Shown: positions 39,601 to 51,108 of the stretch, one piece after another
Layout: every line of letters starts with the position of its first letter
Position numbering within the stretch: position 1 is the stretch's first letter
Assembly (NCBI GenBank): GCA_003864495.1
Contig: ML133436.1
Coordinates: 3,535,326 to 3,599,325 of the forward strand
Reading direction: 5' to 3'
Source of the DNA: Nemopilema nomurai
Lineage: Eukaryota > Cnidaria > Scyphozoa > Rhizostomeae > Rhizostomatidae
Length of the DNA stretch: 64,000 nucleotides
Position numbers and translations under genes: made by a program
The notes under the pieces: generated by a model
Told to the model about the DNA's origin: nothing
Database searches by the model: none
Seen by the model: the letters and a program-made list of their open reading frames with translations, nothing else

Positions 39601-42600
39601 ATTGAAACCATTCAGCGTAATGACACATGCAGCCTTGGTTGCTTGGGTTCTGAAAACATTCCTTTGTTCGCGCGAAACAAGGACTAGAAGCACTGGCACA
39701 GTAATATCGAATTGCGATAAGCTTTCGATGCATAAATAAAACTTACAAATTAGCTTTTGATTTTGCAAATTTCCTATCCTTACATTTTTGCAAAGTGGTC
39801 AAAGATGCTTAATTTGCAGCGCGTGTCTCATTTGCAAATGCTACATAGGAGTCAAAATAGGCAAAAAAACTGCACAATAAAAACACAATAACATTCAAGC
39901 AAAAGATATTTGGGATATTTGGGTTAGTAGCTAGGTTGAGATATTGTTTCAGTTTTGCTTCTGCACTATACAATTAGCTCTTCTGTTAAAGACCTGCAGT
40001 AGGCAACAACCTTTGACCAGTTTTAATGTCATTTTACAGGTAATTAAGAAGAAGCACCATGTAAGACAGGGAAGCCCTTAACTGAATCTATGATTGAATG
40101 AACAGAAAACAGAGCAAACTATGTGATATCAAACCATAGAAATTTGTTTGGAACTAAGCTATCAATTGTCATACAGCTATTCACGGTTGAACATAGTGCA
40201 AGTTGCTTTTTACTCTTCAAAGAAAATGTGATATGATTATGTCTAGTTCCAAACTGGTTGAGTCACTGTACTTCTGAATGCTCAAAAGGCTCAACTTTAC
40301 ATGGCACTTTTCTGTGCTGTTTGTTTACGGTGCAGAAAATATTTGCTTTCTGAACTGCGGTCCCAGAAAGAAAAAAAAATTTCCGCCCCTGATATGAAGT
40401 ATTGTGTGAATTGGACGAACAGAGCAAACGATTGTGCTTTTTCAGTTATTATTTATAGAAGATAGGCCAATACCCCTGCCAATGTGAAAACCAAAAAGCA
40501 TTATAATCACTGCTTTCCCCATTTGTTTCAAGTAGTGCATAATGGCATTGAATGTAGAATAATGAGATTACCTCTTCCATAGTTCCGACCGATAAACCGT
40601 GGGCACGCCATTCACTACCAGCGTCATCAGTTCCTTCTGCGGTTAAAGGATAAAATATGCAGTAGTGGAGGGATTCGCCATATCAACACAATTCACATAA
40701 AAAGTAATTAAATTGTGGAGGGGTTCGTCTTATCGACGAGTCCATTTAGGGAACTATCCTGAGGGGTTATAAGCTGTAAGCCTTGTGAGAGGGGGCCTAT
40801 GGTGGCCCAGCAAGCTCTGGAACGTGGGCCTCGAGATTTTGTTAGACTAACTTGGCTCGATATGGGGAATACCTCTAGCACTCCCTGCACAAAGGATACC
40901 AAATGCTGACTTAAAATCATGTCTGCTAAAATCTACGCGTGATAGAAGAGGTTGGTTTGAGTGAAAAACACGACAACAAACACATAATAACACAAGGTGT
41001 TTCCACACCTTATAAAACAGTAGAAAAAAGCCTAAATTTTTGAGTGGGAAAAGTCAACATTTGAAACAAGGCAAATGTTATCATATGAAAAACAAGCAAA
41101 CATGGTGTACAGCATTGTCTTCTCAAAATTTATAAAAAGAATTTAAATTGCACTCACGCTATACTCCCAGTTAGCATCATTTGATTTATTCAAAAATTCC
41201 TTCCAGTTCATGTCTAAATCTTCTCCCTTTTAAAAGCAAAGACAGCTTCATAAAATAAAGAGCATGGGCAAAAGAAATAAAGATAAGAAAGAAGAAAATC
41301 TAAATAAGAAAATTAAATACGTAAGAGAAAAAGATAGGAAGAAAGGAAGGTAAGATAGCAGGAAGAAAGAAAGAATAGAAAGAACGAAGGAAGAAAAGAT
41401 AAAAAGGGAAAGGAAGGAAGGGATGAAGGAAGGAAAAAATTAAAGAAAAAAGAAAAGAAGGTACGATGGAAGATGGAGGGTTGTAGTAGAGAAGGAAATT
41501 GATCAAAGCATTGGAATCGATCAAGAACATGCTACTCAAATGCACTTACTCTTGCTTCGGTAGTGTAGTACTCTTTGAGTTGTTCACAGCAGAAGTGAAA
41601 CGCCTGCGCAGGGCTCTCTCTTTCACCATGAATGAACCCCAGCTTGTCTGTGTAGACAGTGGAGATTGACCTACGAAGAACGAATATACACGCTTAACAA
41701 GGCGATGTTGGCATAGCCTTGCAATATTGTCTGGCATTTCTTGTCGAAGTTTAGAATAGCGTGTATTACTTTAAGCAGAAAGCACCATGTCGATAAATTT
41801 ATAGAACATGTTTGGGCATCTCTCAACATCTGGAAAATACCTTTTAAAGTCAGGCAGCATTTGGTTTGTGGCTCTGGCGGATTCAAGCATTCGTAGAACT
41901 TTGCTGCAGTGCTAAGGAAAAAAGGCGGGGTTTAAATTCGGATTTTATTTATCACATATTTAAAAACAAAGATCAAATGCTTTATCATGTAATTTTTCGT
42001 TAATTCTTCAACACACAATCTTAGCTACAACTGTAGAAATTTTAGAAATTGGTGAAAAACATTACCCTGTTGTAGTCAAGATTAGCATCCAGTTCTTCTT
42101 CTAAAATACGAAAATATGAGCCGAATTATAGAAGCCTTAATCGTTTTCGGCGGTGTTACATAAAATTGAAGTGAATAACAAGTGGACCACTTTTACGCCT
42201 TCCTCGAGATACATTTGTATGAACAACTTGATTTTCTGCTCCATACTATGCTGGTACAGATACTCCGAGGCATTCAGGTACATTTTCCAAATTCAATTTA
42301 GATACAGATCATAGACATTAACGTTGATTCTCAATTTTACATGGATAATTTATGCTTTGCTTACGTCCAAAAAATCCAATCACCAATAAAGCCCCGGCAA
42401 AACGACTGGACATTGCTCACTTGTTCAGTGTGTGGACATCAAGAAAATTTTGGTGGTGGCAAAACGACTGAACATTGTCCAGTGAACTTTCACACTGTGG
42501 AAGAATGCGCGCGGGAAAACTAGCTACAAAACCTGCCAGGCTCGTAAAAATCACCGTACTCGTGCTCTCTGCCATCACTTTCCTCATCGGAATTAAAGTT

Positions 42601-45600
42601 AATATCTTCAGAAGACTCGTCGTTACCAATGAAATGCCTTTTCCTGCTCTTCGTCGAATTGAAATTTAATGTTGATTCCATTTCTTCCCACGGTGTTTAA
42701 AGCTTGTTGAAGATTTGAATAATGGAAATAAATTCGCGCCAAATCCAATCCATTACATTCATTGCGCGTGCGCGAACTGGACAATGTTCAGTAGAGTGGC
42801 AAAACGACTGAACATTTCTCTACAACATCTATGAACAAAAGAATTTTAATCCTGTCCACTGAACTTTTTGATTACCTTCAAAATCGACTGAACAACACTC
42901 AACATCACTGAACAGGACTGGACTAGGTGGCAAAACGACGCAACATTTACGCTGGACATTTGTGAAAATGTCCAGTCGTTTTGCCGGGGCTTAAAAGATG
43001 AAAAATAGTCGTCTACTCGGAGCACGGGATAAAGTAACAGAATAGGAACGACAGAAAGAGAGCGGACGAAACGGGTGTTTACCTTGGGTAACGATTTCTT
43101 GAGTAATGACGACTAGGTCCTTTTTCAATGAAACATTCTCAATCTTCAAAGACTTGATAACCCTGCGGTGATAACATGGATTACCTCTAACTAATGGTGT
43201 AAAACAAAATCCAATGACTTTGATCCGAATAAATGCAAGCTATCAACCCAAAAAGGAGACGAAAATAATTGAGCCAAAATGTGATGGACCTACAGAGGAA
43301 AGCTGCTGCGTAATTAAATGCATAAACTTCACCTCCTACTTTTGGTGTAGAGAACTAGCTTACAACTCTTACGTTCAATGTGATCACTGGCAGACAAAAC
43401 TTACTCCTTGTTGTTTCTAGCGGCCTCTTCTAGAGCACGAATCCTTTCTGTTAGTTTCTCTACCTCATTGCCAAGAGAGTCATTTCTCGAAGATAAAGCC
43501 GCACAAGATTTACACTTCAACTAAAGTAAAGAAGAAGTGAAGACTGATTGAGCAAAAAAGCAATGCAGATCTGTCCAGAAAATTACCAGAAAGTTGAAAT
43601 TAAACGTACAAAAACGACCAAAGAAAGTATTTACTGTCCATGAGGTTGATGGTACATACACGGGAGGCGGCTTTTGCTCGACTGATTATGACTGAATTGA
43701 TCATTCTATAAATATGAGGACGTTTGGGTTTCCAAAAGAAATAAAGATCACGAATAACTGTAATGCACTTTAATTATTCGAAATTCACTAAAAGAAATGC
43801 AATGAAGTTAAAGTTATCATAAATTCCAATCGATATTATTAAAAGAATAAAGGATATTGATATCAATTTCAATACTTTAAACCGAACATTAAACTCAATA
43901 CGCATTATTTTTTTCATTGGCCCCCTTGCATAAAGCCCTGCTGTATTAATACAGAAAGAAAATTCATGCCACCATCAGTATGAGACATGGTTTCAATGAA
44001 AATCTGCTGCTTGCCTTTTTTGTTGAAGCAGTAGAATGACGAGTTGATGGTATGCTGTCAACAAATATAACAATGTCAGTGAGAGGCTAATGATTATAAT
44101 CAGCAATTAAAATTATTGTAATTATTAACTCATAAAATATCTCAATATTGCAAGATAATGAATGCTGATGTTTGAAAGCCAGTTCCAAACTTGCAGTTGT
44201 GATATATATTGTTTCAAATACATTTATTCAATTTTACAGCACAAAACATATCACATCAATCTAACCCTCGATGAACCATTTTATAATCTTGTAAAGATAT
44301 CAATACTACTACTATCAACTAATAGTCAAATATCTAGCGAAATCCTCAAACAAACATACATTTAGTCCTCAATAAATCGATTGCAATAAAGAGTATTCAT
44401 ATCGATTCATCAATAGGATAAGGACAGGTCTTAATATCCAAACGACAAATGCAATATTGAAACCTTGGTTATCAGAGGGCACAAATCGTAACAAGGAGAA
44501 ACGGGTGAGGGGTTTTCCATAACTAGAATTCTTCTTAACGATACTACACAAGAAGACTAGAAGACAAGAGGACAACAACGAAATCAGGCCTACTTTGTTG
44601 CAATGTCTGCTGCCGATTGAGAATTTCGCATCTCTCCGCCATTAGTCGATACCTCGCCATCTTGTTTTTCCTTGACATTAGACGAACTGTTGCTGGACCA
44701 CTTGAAGCTCCAAGGTAGAAACACGCGACGTTTCCGGCGATGCCCTAAAACACAGGATGACATTGGTTAATACGATTCGCAATTTCAATATACTTTTCAG
44801 CTCAATTTTTAACAACAATCAAACTTTGCAGTTACACAACAAGTCATGCATGATTGTGTAGCCTCGAAAATAAACACAGAAACTTTTTTGAAAAACTCCG
44901 GTATAGATTTTCAAAATGAAACTATGACTACTTTGAAACAGCTCCAAGCCATGCGTTGCCTTGAAATCAGTTTTCAAGGTTGAAAAACAAAGCGGAAATA
45001 CCGTACTTTCTTTCATGGAAGTGCGATTCAAATAAATGTGTATATCCGCCTTCTTTTGTATAAGTTATTGGTGCACTTTTTAGATTGTTGAAAATTGTGG
45101 CCGAAGACAGAGTTGATGCGGATGTGCAAAGTAGAATTAGTTTCAGAGTTTATATTGCACCTACCACGTCTTGGAGATTCGTTCAAGTCACTCAGAGACA
45201 TGCTCAGTTGTGCTGGCTTTTGGAAGAAAGTCTACAACGATCCAATGAATTACAATGAGCCAAGATAAAAACAAAATAGCAATCGACGAAGAAGGCAATG
45301 GTAAACAGCTATTAACATCTGAATTAGAGAAAAGGTATGCAGGAGGGTCAAATAGAGCAGAGACATATTATTCATATCATACAGCCTGAAATTGTAAAGT
45401 CATGGCATCTTAAAAGCAAGAATCACGCGTGCGACTGAAGCTCTATTCGCCATAAAATTCTTTGTTTTTAGAACTAAACACCATGTGATTTAGGTCAAAG
45501 CTTGAAAGTGCTGATTGAAAAAATGCGACGCAGGATAATGTGCAATCGTACAGATGTTTGATTGAATGTAAAAAAACTGCCAATAAAACTAGCCGCAAAC

Positions 45601-48600
45601 CTCCTCGTCTGTAATGGTATTGAAATCCAACGATTTGGCGCGCTTTTCCAGTAGATTTGTTCCCAGGGCCTCATCTGGATAGACCTTGTCCTAAAAAAAT
45701 CGATAAAAAGAGCGAACATGCGGGAAATATTCAGTAAAGAAGTATTTTCTTGACAGTGCGAGAAAGATTGATATTTGTGGCTTACAATAATAGTTCCGCT
45801 CCATCGGCGAGAGCTACAGGAAATTCGTAGCGTAAATACTGCACTGCAAAAACTGCTGCGGAGAATGTGTAGAATAAATACAGAAACAACAGAAGACTGC
45901 CAGCACAGGGGTGCAAGGACGGTATCCATCCTGTTGACGAAACAATACAAGCGTACACATAAACAAAGACTTCTGTTCACGTGTACGTCATAAGCAAGTT
46001 CTCTGGGTATGATGAATAGTTCAATCACAAACCATCAGTGCTGTAGAGTATTCACAAAAAGTCAATCAGTTCTGTTAGGAGAAGAGTCACGGATAGAACT
46101 ATGCCTTTTTCAGATTCTCGGAATGCTGGACACATATATCATCCAAGATGTGGATATTTTGCCATTCAAGAACTTTCGAAGTTGCTACCGTAATGAGACA
46201 AACAAGTAATTTACGCACAAGATCGGCAATTGACAAGGTCTGGAATGGGGGGAGGGGGGCATTGAAAACAGTGTTGCCAGGGAAAGGGGCTTTGCCATCA
46301 ATTTGTAGAACCCTTTGCATAAATAAAAACGCTTCATTGGTGTTCTGTTTCCATAACTTTTTTATTCTTTTGAAAGAGATTCCAAGAAAGACACAAACTT
46401 AATACCAAACTTACCGAGGTAATCCATTTACCATATTGCAAGTGCTATGTCTTGGACTATAAAGCATGAAAAACTTTCTACTCGAATTTGTCATTGTTTT
46501 TTGAGAAACTTATACATTAGCTCCCTGTCCTATTATCTGCACCCTATTTATACACCATGCCTCTGGTCTTAAAAAAATTACAAAGGTTTTGCAGTGATGT
46601 AACCTGATTCAACATACCCGTAGCCTCCGCAACCAGTCCATCATCAAATCATGGCTGTCAGCTTTGAAAAAGTGTTCCTTTCCAGATGCACTAAGTTAAA
46701 TCAAAACTTAAAAACTCCTTTTTCAAAGTTCGAAACAAGCAGATAGAACTCTAAGAGCCTAATATAGGTAAATCTAACCAGTTTAAAAAATACAAACAAT
46801 TAACAAATACAAAATACGTAATATCATAATCTCACCTAGATAGCAAACTACTTTGGTTATGCTATTAATTGGACATTAATTTGCAGAAAGCACATTCCTT
46901 CCCACTTCATGGTGTGAATGCAGTTAAAGCATAGTTTGCTAAGCACATCCAATATAATTCATGAATAAAGAATAAAATTATTAGCATTGTCAATAATTCT
47001 GACTTTTGGAAACAGAAAATGAAAATTCAAAAGAGAGACACTCACTTGATGACAAACTCGAACAATTCTGCATTTTCAAAATAGAAGTGAGCATCATGCA
47101 AGTCAAGAGCTCTGCAAACAAAATGATTATAGGATGCAAAATTTCAGACACATTGAAGGTAAAGCAGGTGGAAAGAGAATAATTTTGAGTATATCCTATA
47201 AAAGGAAATGGAAATAGGACACATACAAGAAATGAATACAATAGATCTCCAAATTCATCTCTATGCATTGGAAAGTCTAGCCTTAGTTTTTTTGTTCTGT
47301 AGCATTCTTTCTTGGTAAATAGAATCTTTAACTGATATCAATGACATGTTATTCTGCAGGACCACATGGCATTTCCGCCATTCCGCACCCAACCGTCAGA
47401 TGTGAAACAATTGCACCATCCTTTGTTTTACAACAGTCCAAAATCAACAAGAAAATAGCAGTAGGTTGGGATACTTTCAAGAAATATTAGGCACTATTTG
47501 ATGGCACAATCTAGGTTAATTTAAACAAATAAAGACAGTCAGTACTGAAAAAGTTTAATGTGGTATAGAACATTCAAGTAGCATGTATGTCTCACACAAG
47601 TTGGGTTACCACAAAATTAGCTTTTGGTCATTTATACACTAACATTAATAGTGACTAGGCAGCCCTTGGTTATGATACAGGACAAGTTACTTTGAAATAT
47701 GCTTACCCTGAAGGCATTTTAACAAAGGCATCTTTTGATGACTTGAAGAATTGTAGCTGCATCAAATGTTCATCAAAGACACACCTTAAAAGAAGCAGAA
47801 AAAGGAAGTGAAAACTTGCATTTACAGCTACAAACACTCACAAAAATGGTCTGTAAAATGTTCACTGCTTTTTGCTTCCAGCATTACTTCGAAACATCTC
47901 TCGAACTTTTTGTGAGCAAAACATAATATCCTAGATATATGAAGTTTTCAGCTGGTCAGAATTGTTTGAAGATTCTGCTAAAGGATATTTTAAAGACCTT
48001 CATATTAGACCTTCCAAAATTGTTGTCAGGAACTTATATAACCTTGTAAAGCATGTGCTCAGAATCCCGAGGGTGTCCAAGATCTGACACCAACTTCCAA
48101 TAGCTAAGACACAATGTATAGATGTTGAAAAGATATTATATGTTCCAAATTAAGAACTGCTCTTGGGATTTATGTGATTGGAATGGAATTATAGGTAAGG
48201 CACTTACCAGAATCTTTTTCTTGATGGGATTAGCTTTTTAAACCCTAGATAGAAGCATGCCAAACCATTAATAAGATTCTTCAACCAAAGCATCAATAAG
48301 AGGTAATGACAGACTGCTGGCTAGTAAGCCTTAAAAACCTCTTAGTACAAGTTGCAAACAATTAGGGATTTTCAAATGCCCTTGAATACTTACAAGTATT
48401 TGTGGTGCAGATCGAAAGACAAATAAACAAATCAAGTTTTGATAAGTGAATTCATTCTTATGAAATGAGTCCATTCCTATTAATTATGTGAAAAAAACTA
48501 TTTATAGACTGCAATTTATTGTTTCTTCATGGTTGGCCAGTTTATGGTTGATTTCATTTCATGAAATTATTAAACTGCTGATACACAGTACTTCGAGTTG

Positions 48601-48743
48601 AAAACAATGCTAATCAGGGTACTATGTCATTAATACCAGTTATATGGCTAAGCATTGCGTAACATAGGTAGACACGGCAAGATAACTCTACCTTTATAAT
48701 GGTGCTTCACATGGAGGTAGCCTGCCAAGTCATTCAAGATATC
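33694..48743 (-). CDS. TBC1D2: TBC1D2-like Rab GTPase-activating protein: PH domain, coiled coil, TBC domain
   Basis: Rab-GAP acting on endosomal/vesicle Rabs by family analogy. PH exons: 48743-48692, 48244-48208, 47784-47707, 47111-47046, 46690-46618 (LAGYLHVKHHYKG, FWCVFDEHLMQLQFF, MMDWLRRLR). Linker and coiled coil: 45690-45601, 45231-45165, 44744-44594, 43705-43660, 43520-43405, 43162-43083, 42100-42066, 41911-41841, 41670-41550, 41226-41158. TBC: 40636-40572 (VNGVPTVYRSELWK), 38066-38027, 37368-37321, 36803-36699, 36339-36274, 35637-35579, 35146-35068, 34923-34792, 34652-34608, 34341-34207; tail 33917-33777 and 33756-33694. All phases match. Both catalytic fingers are intact: arginine finger IRIDLLR (IxxDxxR) and glutamine finger IGYCQG, so the GAP should be active. 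The order PH-coiled coil-TBC matches TBC1D2/Armus. The 5' start is unresolved. The final exon reads a TAG that overlaps a good GTATGT donor. Confidence 0.9.
36955..36980. repeat. (GAT)n microsatellite
   Basis: Uninterrupted ATGATG run in the TBC1D2-like intron downstream of exon 37368-37321. Confidence 0.85.
37168..37259. repeat. 9-bp minisatellite GGTGCAAAT, about 10 copies
   Basis: Perfect GCAAATGGT repeats in the TBC1D2-like intron 60 bp downstream of exon 37368-37321. The 9-bp period keeps frames open on both strands, giving spurious NGA or HHL/ICT repeat peptides. Confidence 0.95.
38518..38856 (-). CDS. Small secreted PAN/apple-like protein, apparently intronless, nested in a TBC1D2-like intron
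   Basis: A 112-residue ORF with a true ATG at 38856. Residues 1-17 form a clear signal peptide (MLILLALSFVIVPSVFC), so the product should be secreted. The mature part is cysteine-containing (Cys21, 49, 53, 78, 112). The HCFDQCLRS block, followed by AFMYM and then GECFFY, has the spacing of a PAN/apple module, which binds carbohydrate or protein partners. Opening the frame further upstream gives only a non-ATG start (TTG at 38898). It lies on the same strand as the host gene, in the intron between exons 40636-40572 and 38066-38027, and would have to be transcribed independently or be an alternative exon. It could be a retrocopy; I see no poly-A tail or target duplication. Confidence 0.6.
   Translation of the reverse strand: MLILLALSFVIVPSVFCSLGCDIKSLFKYGYMVEGKMHSKAKAPSVLHCFDQCLRSQQYVAFMYMAPRHIPHDMNGECFFYTYFHRFEGPTSNTGQAFYSWVKSAQPPFEHC
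41280..41480. repeat. Purine-rich GGAAGAAA low-complexity tract
   Basis: About 200 bases nearly all A/G on the plus strand (GAAGGAAGG, AGAAAGAAAG variants) in the intron between exons 41670-41550 and 41226-41158. Confidence 0.85.
42389..42992. mobile_element. 604-bp element with 26-bp perfect terminal inverted repeats
   Basis: Both ends carry AAGCCCCGGCAAAACGACTG followed by GACATT, as exact inverted complements. Subterminal copies of the core CAAAACGACTGAACATT recur near 42463, 42799 and, diverged, 42933. A 53-codon minus-strand ORF (42681-42520) lies inside. Target duplication unclear. Located in a TBC1D2-like intron. Confidence 0.88.
42520..42681 (-). CDS. Short acidic ORF within the 604-bp inverted-repeat element
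   Basis: A 53-residue ORF from a true ATG. A basic patch (KSRKRH) is followed by an acidic stretch (NDESSEDINFNSDEESDG). Acidic N-termini of this kind occur in piggyBac-like and other transposases, so this may be the surviving 5' end of a transposase in an internally deleted copy. It may also be non-functional. Confidence 0.35.
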   Translation of the reverse strand: MESTLNFNSTKSRKRHFIGNDESSEDINFNSDEESDGREHEYGDFYEPGRFCS

Positions 48744-48986
48744 CTGCAAAATTGGGCAAATTTGGTGACAACGTAAAAATCCTAAACTTTCTTAGAAGAA
48801 ATAGTTTAGGATGAAAATGAAATAATAAAAAAAACCCGAAAAACGAGTCTGATTGAATGAAAGATCGAAGGGTTTTTACAACCAATCAACGCTTAAACTT
48901 TACAATTTAACTTCTTGCATCATTACAAAGGTAACGATTCCCAAATACATTCCATGCATACTCCACATCTGCGGTATTCAGGTATA

Positions 48987-49039
48987 GCAGGAATAAAACG
49001 TCCCTGATTTAGGGATTTATCCACCCAACGAAAACCTCG
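48987..49039 (-). repeat. 53-bp hairpin element, copy in reverse orientation
   Basis: Inverted match to 56957-57009 over about 50 bp (core TCCCTGATTTAGGGA, then GTGGATAAAT on the other strand). Lies left of the satellite array in the 5' intron or flank of the TBC1D2-like gene. Confidence 0.9.
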
Positions 49040-49621
49040 TTTAAATAGAAAATGCAGTCAATATGAGGCCACTCTGTTGATGCTGTAGGCCTAGCAATGG
49101 CACGGAATCGACCCTCCTTCGTACTTTTCTCGTGATCTGGCAGATGGAACCTTTGGATAGAAATATACGAAATATTGCCAGTGGGCCAGAGCTTGATTCT
49201 TTCTATTCTGTTGCATTCTCTCGGTAACAGGGAACCCAGTGGACAGCCTCTACATGCAAAGGTTCAACTGCAACTTTTGTTTTGCACCTTCGCGTTCAAG
49301 AACTAGTAGTCCCATATACAGTACCTTCGATAAAGGCCCAAAGTTATCTTCTCGACGAAGGCCGAGGCCAAATAAGGCAGCTGAAAGTTCACTGGGACCG
49401 GGGCATCAGCAACCCTGTCACTGGAATTGCGCATTTTTTTATTTTACACAAAACTCGTAAATAAAATTGGCGTAAATAGAGGGTGGTCAGTGGGGCAAAA
49501 AACCTAAATAGGAAGCTAAACAGTTATTTTTCTTAGTTTGATAGATGAACTTTATTTAAAGAGAGGAAAAACCTGGTTAGCCTAACAACTGATCTTCCCC
49601 TGGTTCCTCATACCTATACCA

Positions 49622-50001
49622 CACGCTTTTTATAAGGAACCACTTTATAAGGAACCTACATGTAGAAGGCCGAAATATATAAAAAAACGAAATCCCTAAG
49701 GAACTTTTCGATTTGAAAATTGTTTATAACTGCAAGCATCAAGAGCTAAAAAGCCCGTTCCATTAATTTGCAGCCAATACTCGCATAGATTGTTTGCTAT
49801 TTGTGTGTCAAGTGCTTTATGGAGTAGTTTCCGCATATTCTATCTCGCCCCTCTCTCTATTAAGTGTTACGGCTTATTGATGTGCAGTGAAAATTAAGGA
49901 ACTTTTAAGAAACTTTGTTACTAAAATCTGATGACTTGAGGTCTACGAATAAGGAACTTTTGGAACTAGGCCTTGTGGTAGGTTCCTTATAAGAAAGCAT
50001 G
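49622..50001. mobile_element. MITE copy 2, 380 bp, inverted relative to copy 1
   Basis: Begins CACGCTTTTTATAAGGAACC and ends GGTTCCTTATAAGAAAGCATG followed by TA. Interior landmarks shared with copy 1 include CTGCAAGCATCAAGAGCTAAAA and the CGCATATTCTATCTCGCC block. No coding capacity. Confidence 0.9.
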
Positions 50002-51108
50002 TATAACGTGGGAGGATACAAATTTAAATTTCTTCAGCTGTTCTGATTTGTAGTTGCCTTTAATCAGGCACCAGTGTGTTGAATCAATGTACCTTGCACC
50101 AGAGATATCTGTATCAAATGACAATTTCCCATTGTTTTTCTATTGTTTATTGGCACATATTCCATTTTAGCGTTATATTGCCAAAATAAGTGACACTTTT
50201 TTGACTAGACTGTAAATAGGAAGCAGGGGTGGTGCGTAGCGCTGCCGGAGTGGTATTACTTTCCCAAATAAAACAACATGGAGTTTTTGGCCACACCTTT
50301 CTTTTAAATAGGAAATGCCCTTATAATGACTTTTAGATACAAAGCTCATTGCAAATGCAGAATGATGCAATATTTCATTGCTTTCAAGAACAGTGCACAA
50401 TAAATAAAAAACACACCTGAAAGAAAATTCATGCCTCAGAAAAGAGGTATTAGACTAATAACAGCAATATCTTCAAAGGCCGCCCCTAATAGGAAGGGTA
50501 TCAAATATCTGCATAATATTTCTACAATGAACTAGCAGCAGTAAAGAAATTTGGTGATTAGTTTGGGAACAGAAAGCAAAATTCCCAGAACCAATTATTT
50601 TGGTGGATATTTTTCAATATATCTCTTTTTTTGATTAACCCAAATTCTTTGCAGGTTGTGCTAATAGCTAAAGCATATCCCTGTATCCCAACTATAACAA
50701 ACTGAACACACAAATTAAAAAAACCTACCAATATTATGAACCATTGCATGCATTTTGTGTATTTTAGAAACGTAGCAAAAAAGACTCAGTAGAAGGTTGA
50801 AGAGCCTATGAATTTCTTGTTATCTTTGTTGTCCCCTTTTGCTGTTTCTCATAAAATTTTCACAATTATTTTGATTAAAATTTCCTTACAAAATAATCAG
50901 AAAAAGATCTTTCCCTATACAGACTCCTCCATTCCTGCATTCTTTAATGAATAATTGAACACTTAACTTCAAGAATAATTATGCACAATGGTATAAAATG
51001 GATACATTTGTTTTTAGTATTGATTAGAGCAAATTTTCTATGGAAAATCATTGTGAAGAAATATGGCTCTTTCATGTTAAGCGAAGAAGGGGACATGTTC
51101 TAAATTCA

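Noticed and set aside
40700..40780. Hammerhead-ribozyme-like stretch (CGACGAGTCC...GGGA)
   Set aside because: Lacks the invariant CUGANGA and GAAA core; only stem II is suggested.
45780..45845. Possible exon reading YLRYEFPVALADGAELLL next to a GTAAGC donor
   Set aside because: Its phase conflicts with exon 45690-45601, and that exon joins directly in phase to the PH exon 46690-46618.
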